Shown here: one piece after another, positions 1 to 5,257 of the stretch
How positions within the stretch are numbered: the stretch's first letter is position 1
Layout of the letters: each line of letters starts with the position of its first letter
DNA from: an uncultured Asticcacaulis sp.
GTDB lineage: Bacteria; Pseudomonadota; Alphaproteobacteria; Caulobacterales; Caulobacteraceae
Assembly (NCBI GenBank): GCA_946480525.1
Contig: CAMLLA010000248.1
Coordinates: 1 to 6,398 of the forward strand
Direction of reading: 5' to 3'
Length of the DNA: 6,398 bases
Program-made: the position numbers and the translations under genes
Notes under the pieces: model-generated
What the model was told of the DNA's origin: nothing
The model's database searches: none
What the model saw: only the letters and a program-made list of their open reading frames with translations

Positions 1-574
1 CGCAAAGCTGGCGGCGCGCGAACACCCCGGCGAAAAGCGCCTGCTGGTCGGCCATTCCATGGGCGGCGCGACGATCCTGCGCACCGCCGGCCTGCCGGGC
101 TATGCCAAAAACTTCGATGGCTACCTGGCCCTGTCACCGCTGATCGCGCCGGGGTCGGCGATGGATCGTCCCAACCAGGGCGGCTGGACGTCGGTCAGCG
201 TGCCGCGCATCGTGGTGTTGAGCATACTCAACCGCTTTGGCATTTCGGCTTTCGACCACATGACGGTTCTTGCCATGGCCGTGCCGGAAACGGACAACAA
301 CATGCGCCCGCGCAGCTACAGCCATGCGCTGCTGGCCTCGGCCAATCTGCCGCGTCCCTGGCAACCGGCAATCGCGGCTATCAAGACACCGACACGCGTC
401 CTGATCGGCGCCAATGACGAGCTGTTCCGCGCCGAGGCCTATCCCACTGAACTGGGCAGGGTGAACGCGAACATTCCCGTGACGCTTCTGCCCGGCATTG
501 GCCACATGAGCATGGTCTATGACCCGAAAGCTTTGACGGTTGTCGGGAAGACGGCGGAGGAGATGTTGCGCTAA
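1..574 (+). CDS. alpha/beta hydrolase, 3' part (5' end outside window)
   Basis: This is the C-terminal 190 residues of a serine hydrolase of the alpha/beta-hydrolase fold, read from base 2; the N-terminus lies beyond the left edge, and the ATG at 59 falls inside the nucleophile motif, so it is not the true start. The nucleophile elbow G-H-S-M-G-G is at bases 50-67 with the Ser codon at 56-58. A likely acid Asp lies in IGANDELF (Asp codon 416-418) and the catalytic His in GIGHMSM (His codon 503-505), in the order and spacing expected of the fold. The region between elbow and acid, about 120 residues, would hold the cap or lid. No signal peptide can be judged. The family covers esterases, lysophospholipases and lactonases; the Gly-His-Ser-Met-Gly elbow resembles monoacylglycerol lipase/lysophospholipase-like members, but the substrate cannot be read from the sequence. 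It converges with the minus-strand genes, with only 6 bp between the two stops. Confidence 0.88.
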   Translation, partial: AKLAAREHPGEKRLLVGHSMGGATILRTAGLPGYAKNFDGYLALSPLIAPGSAMDRPNQGGWTSVSVPRIVVLSILNRFGISAFDHMTVLAMAVPETDNNMRPRSYSHALLASANLPRPWQPAIAAIKTPTRVLIGANDELFRAEAYPTELGRVNANIPVTLLPGIGHMSMVYDPKALTVVGKTAEEMLR

Positions 575-580
575 ATGTGG

Positions 581-1015
581 TCAGGCTGGCCGCGACGGCA
601 GGACTCGCTTGACCAGCCAGCCCAGCCCATAACCGAGACCACCCGCCATGACCGGCACGATAAAAGTGCCCATGGCGGCAGAGACGAGGGCGACCGGCAT
701 GAGCTTCATATTCTCACGCCAGAATATATCGGGCCTCTTGATGGCAAAGGTAATCCAAGGCGTGAACATATAGACAAGGTTCAGACAGGTGGAGATGACC
801 AGAACCGCAACCGCCACCTGCAACATTTTCTCCTTACGCCCGAACAAGGCAAAGGCGACACCGATGATGACGACGATCAGCGGCCAATCGTAATAAACTT
901 CAGCGAACTGCCGAAGCGTTCCATCCCAGAACCAGAAATTTCCCTCCGAGAGGGCATGAAATGGATCTATATCCAGTCCATGCCCACCTTCGGACGGCTC
1001 GGGAGCCTGTGCCAA
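581..1015 (-). CDS. small multi-pass membrane protein of unknown function
   Basis: I do not recognise this protein. From a TTG at 1015-1013 it would be 144 residues. It has an N-terminal region rich in aromatics (NFWFWDG near residue 26), then hydrophobic segments at about 44-58 and 64-84, and a long one at about 105-135 that may be one or two helices, so three or four membrane spans. It ends with a basic tail (VKRVLPSRPA). No catalytic motif is seen. The open frame extends far upstream, but that part overlaps the peptidase gene antiphase and is spurious. The start is uncertain because no ATG exists in this frame before residue 64. The TTG lies 4 nt after the peptidase stop with a weak AGG about 9 nt upstream, which suggests translational coupling. 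A CTG at 976-974, behind an AAGG, is another option. The protein is probably cotranscribed with the upstream peptidase gene. Confidence 0.62.
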   Translation of the reverse strand: MAQAPEPSEGGHGLDIDPFHALSEGNFWFWDGTLRQFAEVYYDWPLIVVIIGVAFALFGRKEKMLQVAVAVLVISTCLNLVYMFTPWITFAIKRPDIFWRENMKLMPVALVSAAMGTFIVPVMAGGLGYGLGWLVKRVLPSRPA

Positions 1016-1019
1016 AGAC

Positions 1020-2885
1020 TTACGCCTGCCAGCCGCAGGTCTGGCCCTTGTTCTGCTCCTGCAACCAGGCGTCCAGCGGCGCGAAGTAGTCGAGCACCGC
1101 CTTGGCGTCCATCTCGCGCGTGCCGGTAAAGGCTTCGAGCGCATCCGGCCACGGCTTCGACTGGCCCATTTCCAGCATGTTCTGCAGCCGCTCGCCCACA
1201 GCCTTTTCGCCGTAGATAGAACAACGGTGCAACGGACCCTTCCAGCCGGTCTGCGCGCATGCCGCCTGCTGGAACTGGAACTGCAGCACGTGCGCAAGGA
1301 AGTAGCGCGTATAGGGCACCGACGCCGGCACATGATACTTGGCGCCCGGGTCGAAGCTGGAGGTCGGACGTTCGCCAGGCGGCATCAGGCCCTGGTACTG
1401 GTTGATCAGCTCCCACCAGCGCTGGTTATATTCCGCCTCGGTGATCTGGCCCGAGAAGGCCTCCCAGCGCCAGCGGTCGACCATGATGCCGAACGGGAGG
1501 AAGGCGACCTTCTGCAGCGCCATCTTCAGCAGGAACGGGATGTCCTCGGACTCGGCCGGCACCTTGTCCAGCAGGCCGATCTGGTTGAGATAGGTCGGCG
1601 TCACCGAACTCAGGCCGACGAAATCGCCGATCGCCTCGTGGAAGCCGTCATTGGCGCCGTTCTTGAACAGATACGGCTGATCCATATAGGCCCACTGATA
1701 GTAGTTGTGACCCAGCTCGTGGTGGACGGTGTAGAAGTCCTCGGCATTGACCTGGGTGCACATCTTGATGCGCAGGTCTTCACGGTTGTCGACGTCCCAG
1801 GCCGAGGCATGGCAAACGACTTCGCGGTCCTTGGGGCGCACGATCTGCGACCGTTCCCAGAAGGTCTGCGGCAGGGGCTTCAGGCCAAGCGAGGTGTAGA
1901 AGGCCTCGCCTGTCTTGACCATCTTCACTTCGGTATACTTCTTGCTGGTCAGCAGCTTGTCGAAATTATAGCTCGACTTGATCGTCTTCGGCGCCACCAC
2001 GTCATAGATGTTCGACCAGTCCTGAGCCCACATATTGCCCAGCAGGTCGGCGCGAATCGGACCGGTCTTGGGCTGGACCATGTCGCCGTACTTTTCATTC
2101 AGCTTGCGGCGCGTGAAGCAGTGCAGGTTGTCGTAGAAGGGCTTGATCTGACCCCACAGGCGGTCGGTCTCGGCGGCAAAGGCATCGGGCGCCATGTCGT
2201 AACCCGAACGCCACAGGGCGCCCGTGTCCTTGTAACCCAGGCCTTGCGAGCCGGTGTTGGCGGCCGCGACCAGCCGGGTGTAGTCGGCCTTCATCGGACG
2301 GGCGATGCCCATCCAGCCTTCCCACATGGCGCGCGTCATCACGGGGTCGCGGCTGGTCGCCATGACATTCGACGCTTCGGTCAGGTTATAGGTCTTCTGT
2401 TTGTAGGTGAATTTTCCGGTCGAATAGATCGAGTCGAGCTTGGTCGTCAGGCCCGCCAGCTCTTCGGCCGCCCCCGGGCGGTCCGCCGCCGGCAGGACCT
2501 GCGACAGACGCAGCAGGTCGAGCTTGCGCCTAGTATCGGCATCGACCTCGACATCGTTGAATTTCGCCGCGCCAAGCGCCAGCTTGACGGTCGCTTCGGT
2601 CAGGGCGGCATTGGCCTTGGTTTCCATCCATTCGGTGTCATGGATGATGTAGGTCGCACGTGCCCAGGCGGCATGATTGGCGGCTTCACTCAGGGCGGCC
2701 AACTGCTTTTCGGCGTCGTCGGCATAGGCCTTGGCTTCGGCAGCTGTCGGCTTGGCCAGAGCGGGCGGCGTGGCCTCAGCAACCGGCTTTGGAGGTTCAG
2801 GCGTCGGCGCCGGTGTCGTGCTCGACGTTGTGGCGCAACCGGTAAGCAGCGCGATGCACGCCGCCGACAGTAACAGATGCTTCAT
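1020..2885 (-). CDS. peptidase M2 (angiotensin-converting enzyme-like) dipeptidyl carboxypeptidase, lipoprotein
   Basis: Zinc dipeptidyl carboxypeptidase of family M2, removing C-terminal dipeptides from peptides, probably in the periplasm on a lipid anchor. With the ATG at 2885 it has 621 residues: signal peptide with lipobox L-T-G-C (Cys17), a Thr/Pro/Ala linker to about residue 50, then a full-length M2 domain. The zinc site is H-E-L-G-H (His389, Glu390, His393) with the third ligand Glu417 in HEAIGD, 24 residues on, as in mammalian ACE. Also present are equivalents of the ACE substrate-carboxylate Lys511 and Tyr520, His513, Tyr523, the chloride ligand Arg522 (in KYHVPASVPYTRY), Gln281 (NMWAQDW), His353 (CHASAWD), and both cysteine pairs (358/376 and 543/555). 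The catalytic set is therefore complete. An in-frame ATG at 2897 would add four residues, but a GAGGG 5 nt before the 2885 ATG favours the latter. Ala at +2 after the lipobox predicts outer-membrane sorting. The in vivo substrate is unknown. Confidence 0.93.
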   Translation of the reverse strand: MKHLLLSAACIALLTGCATTSSTTPAPTPEPPKPVAEATPPALAKPTAAEAKAYADDAEKQLAALSEAANHAAWARATYIIHDTEWMETKANAALTEATVKLALGAAKFNDVEVDADTRRKLDLLRLSQVLPAADRPGAAEELAGLTTKLDSIYSTGKFTYKQKTYNLTEASNVMATSRDPVMTRAMWEGWMGIARPMKADYTRLVAAANTGSQGLGYKDTGALWRSGYDMAPDAFAAETDRLWGQIKPFYDNLHCFTRRKLNEKYGDMVQPKTGPIRADLLGNMWAQDWSNIYDVVAPKTIKSSYNFDKLLTSKKYTEVKMVKTGEAFYTSLGLKPLPQTFWERSQIVRPKDREVVCHASAWDVDNREDLRIKMCTQVNAEDFYTVHHELGHNYYQWAYMDQPYLFKNGANDGFHEAIGDFVGLSSVTPTYLNQIGLLDKVPAESEDIPFLLKMALQKVAFLPFGIMVDRWRWEAFSGQITEAEYNQRWWELINQYQGLMPPGERPTSSFDPGAKYHVPASVPYTRYFLAHVLQFQFQQAACAQTGWKGPLHRCSIYGEKAVGERLQNMLEMGQSKPWPDALEAFTGTREMDAKAVLDYFAPLDAWLQEQNKGQTCGWQA

Positions 2886-2890
2886 GACAG

Positions 2891-2895
2891 CCCTC
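2891..2895 (-). promoter_or_regulatory. Shine-Dalgarno deciding the M2 peptidase start
   Basis: On the coding strand GAGGG lies 5 nt before the ATG at 2885-2883. It overlaps the alternative in-frame ATG at 2897-2895, so that upstream ATG has no well-placed ribosome binding site of its own. The same arrangement occurs at the small lipoprotein gene. Confidence 0.6.
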
Positions 2896-2921
2896 ATTTC
2901 CGCAATGGTTAATTGGCAGGA

Positions 2922-2950
2922 AGGGAAGGCTATTTAAACGCCGACGTCAA
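2922..2950 (-). promoter_or_regulatory. putative promoter of the M2 peptidase gene
   Basis: The coding strand carries TTGACG (complement of 2945-2950), a strong match to the -35 element of housekeeping sigma factors. A 17-nt spacer leads to TTCCCT (2922-2927), a poor -10. The -35 hexamer and the 17-nt spacing are repeated exactly upstream of the small lipoprotein gene, which supports function. The weak -10 makes the exact transcription start uncertain and may mean an activator is needed. Confidence 0.5.
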
Positions 2951-2986
2951 GAACCGAACAGCTGTAACTTTGGACGGGCCTGCCGA

Positions 2987-3208
2987 TTATTTGCGGCCGC
3001 TGCTCGATGAGTTGGGCGCGCGTCCCGCCTTTTCGACCGACCGGCCTCGCTGCTCCATGGTCCACCGGGCCGTTTGCTGACTGGCCAGCATCTCGGCGGG
3101 ATTGGCCTTGGCGCTGGCGGCGTCGGACGTCGTGGTGCAACCGGTAAGCAAAACCGGCAATGCCAGAACTGTCGTTACGGCGGCGAACGACAAAAGTGTG
3201 CGCTTCAT
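2987..3208 (-). CDS. small lipoprotein of unknown function
   Basis: A 73-residue protein with an N-terminal signal peptide: Met-Lys-Arg, a hydrophobic core, then lipobox V-L-L-T-G-C with Cys24 as the predicted lipidated residue. The mature part is only 50 residues, polar and rich in Ser, Ala, Thr, Arg and Gln, with a Ser run and basic end (SSSSGRK). It has no further hydrophobic segment or recognisable domain and is likely disordered. Thr after the lipidated Cys suggests outer-membrane sorting. The start at 3208 is chosen because GAAGG lies 5 nt upstream; an in-frame ATG at 3220 would add four residues, and the open frame runs to 3304 without support. The promoter, leader and lipobox DNA are near copies of those of the adjacent peptidase gene, which argues that the frame is real. 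No function can be assigned; products of about this size are often missed or left as hypothetical. Confidence 0.68.
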   Translation of the reverse strand: MKRTLLSFAAVTTVLALPVLLTGCTTTSDAASAKANPAEMLASQQTARWTMEQRGRSVEKAGRAPNSSSSGRK

Positions 3209-3213
3209 GATAG

Positions 3214-3218
3214 CCTTC
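3214..3218 (-). promoter_or_regulatory. Shine-Dalgarno deciding the small lipoprotein start
   Basis: On the coding strand GAAGG lies 5 nt before the ATG at 3208-3206 and partly overlaps the alternative in-frame ATG at 3220-3218. It is the counterpart of GAGGG at the peptidase gene. Confidence 0.58.
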
Positions 3219-3241
3219 ATTCCCGTTATGGTTGACGAAAT

Positions 3242-3270
3242 AAGGAAGGCCATTTTCACGAAAGCGTCAA
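3242..3270 (-). promoter_or_regulatory. putative promoter of the small lipoprotein gene
   Basis: The coding strand has TTGACG (complement of 3265-3270), a 17-nt spacer and TTCCTT (3242-3247) as a weak -10, in the 92-bp gap after mtgA. It parallels the element at 2922-2950. It suggests that the lipoprotein and peptidase genes can be transcribed independently of mtgA. Confidence 0.48.
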
Positions 3271-3300
3271 GCGCCAAAAGGTGCGATGACACCACCGTGA

Positions 3301-4080
3301 TCAATCCACCGACAGACAGGCATTATACCCACCCGCATCGACCGCCCGGGCGCGCGACTGGATGCTGCCCGACCGCTTCCTGACATACTTGCCGGGCTTG
3401 GCCGCCTTCCACTTGAGCGGGCTCGGCAGGATGGCGGCCAGACGGGCCGCTTCGGCGCGCGTCAGGTTCTTGGCGCTCTTGTCGAACCAGTGCCGCGACG
3501 CCGATTCCGCGCCGTAAATGCCCGGGCCCCATTCGACGCTGTTGAGGTAGACCTCAAGGATGCGATCCTTGGGCCACATGTGCTCTATCAGGAAGGTATA
3601 ATAGACCTCGAAGCCCTTGCGCACCCACGACCGCGACGGCCACAGGAAGACATTCTTGGCCGTCTGCTGTGAGATGGTCGAGGCGCCGCGCTTGCGCTTA
3701 TGGCGGGCATTGTACTTCTGCGCCTTCTCGATGGCCTCGTAATCAAAGCCGTCGTGCGTGCAGAACTTGGCGTCTTCGGCAGCGATGACCGCGGCCTTGA
3801 GATAGGGGCTGATGTCATCGGCGGAGACCCAGCGATGGTCCAGCCCCCTGCCTTCGGCCAAACGTTGCAGCATCAGGAAGGTGACCGGCACCGGCACGAA
3901 GCGGTGAACAGCAACCGACAGGATCGAAAAGGCAAAGAAGCCGACTATGACCAGGCCGATCAGCCGGAACCAGCGTATCTTGCGCTTCGGCTTCGGCGCA
4001 GGCTGTTCCGGCGCCTTGTCGTACAGAACCTCAGCCTCCGGCGCACCCTTGGTTTCGCCGTCTTCGTTTTCATCACTCAT
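3301..4080 (-). CDS. mtgA: monofunctional biosynthetic peptidoglycan transglycosylase
   Basis: A membrane-anchored GT51 glycosyltransferase that polymerises lipid II into glycan strands, without a transpeptidase domain. Its 259 residues comprise an acidic, Pro/Lys-containing cytoplasmic tail (1-37), one membrane anchor at about 38-57, and the GT51 domain to about residue 235. The family motifs are present in order: EDAKFCTHDGFD (102-113) with catalytic Glu102, GASTISQQTAKN (132-143), RKGFE (154-158) with the second conserved Glu158, and LEVYLNSVEWGPGIYGA. Length is normal for monofunctional enzymes. The ATG at 4080 follows a purine-rich GGGGGCGAG and lies 25 bp after the WD40 gene stop, so it may be cotranscribed with that gene. 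The N-terminal tail, about 37 residues before the anchor, is somewhat long. The identification is firm from the motifs; any link to the WD40 protein rests only on proximity. Confidence 0.95.
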   Translation of the reverse strand: MSDENEDGETKGAPEAEVLYDKAPEQPAPKPKRKIRWFRLIGLVIVGFFAFSILSVAVHRFVPVPVTFLMLQRLAEGRGLDHRWVSADDISPYLKAAVIAAEDAKFCTHDGFDYEAIEKAQKYNARHKRKRGASTISQQTAKNVFLWPSRSWVRKGFEVYYTFLIEHMWPKDRILEVYLNSVEWGPGIYGAESASRHWFDKSAKNLTRAEAARLAAILPSPLKWKAAKPGKYVRKRSGSIQSRARAVDAGGYNACLSVD

Positions 4081-4105
4081 CTACGCTCGCCCCCGATGAA
4101 GCAGG

Positions 4106-5095
4106 CTACTCTGCCTCGGCTTCGAAAGTATAGACGAAACCGTCTTCATCGCCAAACAGTACCCGCGTACCGGTCTCCGACAGGGCCAAAGCCGTGATGG
4201 GGCTGCCCTTTTCGCGCTTGATCCACTCGATGCCGGTCGATTGCAGCTCGCCCAGCCAGACACGGCCATCTTCGGTGCCGGCGGCCAACAACGTGTCTTC
4301 GGTAGCGCCCGCGACAACCGAAACCATGGTCGAGGTTTCGGGATTGATCTCGGAGGCTTCCTGACCCATCGGCCCGTTCGGCCCAAGGAACGGCCACACC
4401 ACCGCACCATTGGCGCCGGACGTCGCCAGCAGCTTGCCTTGCGCGAAGAATTGCAGCGACTTGATCTTGGCGGGATAGCCGCCCATCCGCATGTCCTTTG
4501 AGTCCTTCAGACGCCAACCGTGCAGGGCATTTTCCTGCATGGCGGTGACGACGTAGTCGCCCTTGGGCGACATGGCCAGGCGCGTATGCGATCCCGTCCA
4601 CTTCAGCTTGGTCGGCTTTTGTTGGGCAACGCGGGTGAACCAGACATTCACGCCGTTGTAGGTCGAGCAATAGAGCTTGCGGCCGTCGGGCGAAAAGGCC
4701 AGGTCCGACACCGAATGGTCGTGCGTGAAGACGTGTTCGGTCTTTTTCAGCAGGTCGCGGACGAAGACCTTCTTGGCGGCGACATAGGCGATGACCTGGG
4801 CATCATTGGCAACCGCGACGCGGTCGATCCATGCGCCCTTGTGCGCTGCCAGCTCGACGGCCCCGGATTCCTTCGTCGTCCACACTACGCGGCCATCGTC
4901 GCCGCCAGTGATGACGCCGACGCCGGTCGGATGGACAACGGCTGTCAGCAAACCGGCATTCGGGTGGGCATCGAAGCTTTTATCAGAGTCAGGGAACACG
5001 ACGCGGCCGTCGCTAAGCGCGACAATGGCTTCGTCGACTGTGTCGAACAGGGCGGCAACGACGAATTCGTCGTAGGATTTGGTCGTCAGGGTCAT
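4106..5095 (-). CDS. WD40-repeat beta-propeller protein
   Basis: A 329-residue protein made almost wholly of WD40-like repeats, with seven to eight blades at about 8-35, 43-73, 85-114, 125-153, 167-196, 208-236, 255-283 and 297-325. Typical blade signatures are AFSPDGRKLYCSTYNGVNVW (132-151), LLATSGANGAVVW (222-234) and LLAAGTEDGRVW (269-280). There is no signal peptide or membrane segment, so it should be cytoplasmic, and no catalytic domain is attached; it is likely a scaffold or binding platform. It lies downstream of the COG0523 GTPase on the same strand, separated by 162 bp that contain palindromes, and ends 25 bp before mtgA. From general knowledge, WD40 proteins are found next to COG0523 GTPases in several alphaproteobacteria, which suggests a shared metal-related role; this is inference. 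The Shine-Dalgarno before its ATG is weak. Confidence 0.88.
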   Translation of the reverse strand: MTLTTKSYDEFVVAALFDTVDEAIVALSDGRVVFPDSDKSFDAHPNAGLLTAVVHPTGVGVITGGDDGRVVWTTKESGAVELAAHKGAWIDRVAVANDAQVIAYVAAKKVFVRDLLKKTEHVFTHDHSVSDLAFSPDGRKLYCSTYNGVNVWFTRVAQQKPTKLKWTGSHTRLAMSPKGDYVVTAMQENALHGWRLKDSKDMRMGGYPAKIKSLQFFAQGKLLATSGANGAVVWPFLGPNGPMGQEASEINPETSTMVSVVAGATEDTLLAAGTEDGRVWLGELQSTGIEWIKREKGSPITALALSETGTRVLFGDEDGFVYTFEAEAE

Positions 5096-5257
5096 GGCGG
5101 GGCTTATGGCTCTTAAATCCCCTCTCCTCGTTTACGGGGAGAGGGATAGGGTGAGGGGCAATAGACCGGAGACGGTGTCTGGGGAAGCGTTTTTTGCCCC
5201 TCATCCGGTCGCCAAGGCGACCACCTTCTCCCCGCAAGCAGGGAGAAGGGAATTACC
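5096..5257. repeat. intergenic pair of facing REP-like palindromes
   Basis: The gap between the GTPase stop and the WD40 start holds two related palindromic units in opposite orientation. Unit A (about 5119-5161) has an 11-bp stem, CCCTCTCCTCG with loop TTTA, at 5120-5145, containing one T-G wobble in RNA, followed by TGAGGGGCAA. Unit B (about 5194-5250) starts with TTGCCCCTCA, then a perfect 7-bp stem GGTCGCC/GGCGACC (5207-5222), then a 9-bp stem CCTTCTCCC/GGGAGAAGG (5224-5249). The 10-nt heads at 5152-5161 and 5194-5203 are exact reverse complements, so the pair can fold into one large structure. The pattern (CCTCATCC-head followed by CTTCTCCCCGC-aa-GC-GGGAGAAGG) resembles the RIME/REP-type intergenic repeats known from alphaproteobacteria. 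In mRNA it could stabilise the upstream message or dampen readthrough into the WD40 gene. Confidence 0.75.

Larger units (their letters stand above)
2824..2950 (-). repeat. duplicated promoter/leader/signal-peptide cassette, copy at the M2 peptidase gene
   Basis: This segment spans the promoter-like TTGACG, the untranslated leader, the Shine-Dalgarno with two ATGs 12 nt apart, and the signal peptide to just past the lipobox. It matches 3126-3270 in order and spacing. The lipobox ends (2824-2848 against 3126-3150) are identical at 23 of 25 positions. The 32 nt running from AACCAT through the start ATG are identical at 27 positions. The 17-nt promoter spacers align without gaps. The copies differ in length by about 18 nt: the leader here is 3 nt longer and the signal peptide is seven codons shorter. 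Confidence 0.75.
3126..3270 (-). repeat. duplicated promoter/leader/signal-peptide cassette, copy at the small lipoprotein gene
   Basis: Partner of 2824-2950 in direct orientation, about 300 bp away. It carries the same TTGACG, the same 17-nt spacer length, the same pairing of an upstream ATG that overlaps the Shine-Dalgarno with a second ATG 12 nt later, and nearly the same lipobox DNA (TGCTTACCGGTTGC on the coding strand in both). Similarity fades a few codons after the lipidated Cys. Confidence 0.75.

Noticed and set aside
575..618. Possible bidirectional terminator between the convergent hydrolase and membrane-protein genes
   Set aside because: TGGTCA at 578-583 and TGACCA at 610-615 can pair, but the loop is about 26 nt and no T-run follows; much of it is coding sequence.
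1016..1333. Upstream extension of the membrane-protein frame to a 250-residue protein
   Set aside because: The extra part lies in another frame of the peptidase's conserved C-terminal coding region and reads as Arg/Ser/Cys-rich nonsense; only the part after the peptidase stop looks like a protein.
1227..2873. Long 548-residue plus-strand open frame opposite the peptidase gene
   Set aside because: It is antisense to a gene with a full set of M2 motifs. Its translation is Arg/Gly/His/Leu-rich without a recognisable domain, as expected of the complement of a GC-rich coding sequence.
3700..4197. 165-residue plus-strand frame opposite mtgA
   Set aside because: It is a shadow of the mtgA gene, with low-complexity composition and no plausible Shine-Dalgarno or domain.
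4520..5116. 198-residue plus-strand frame opposite the WD40 gene
   Set aside because: It is antisense to clear WD40 repeats, with no supporting start or motif.
5170..5195. Hairpin AGAC-GGT-GTCT followed by a six-T run as a plus-strand terminator
   Set aside because: The stem is only 4 bp, the T-run is distant from it, and no plus-strand gene lies upstream to terminate; it is the spacer between the two palindromic units.
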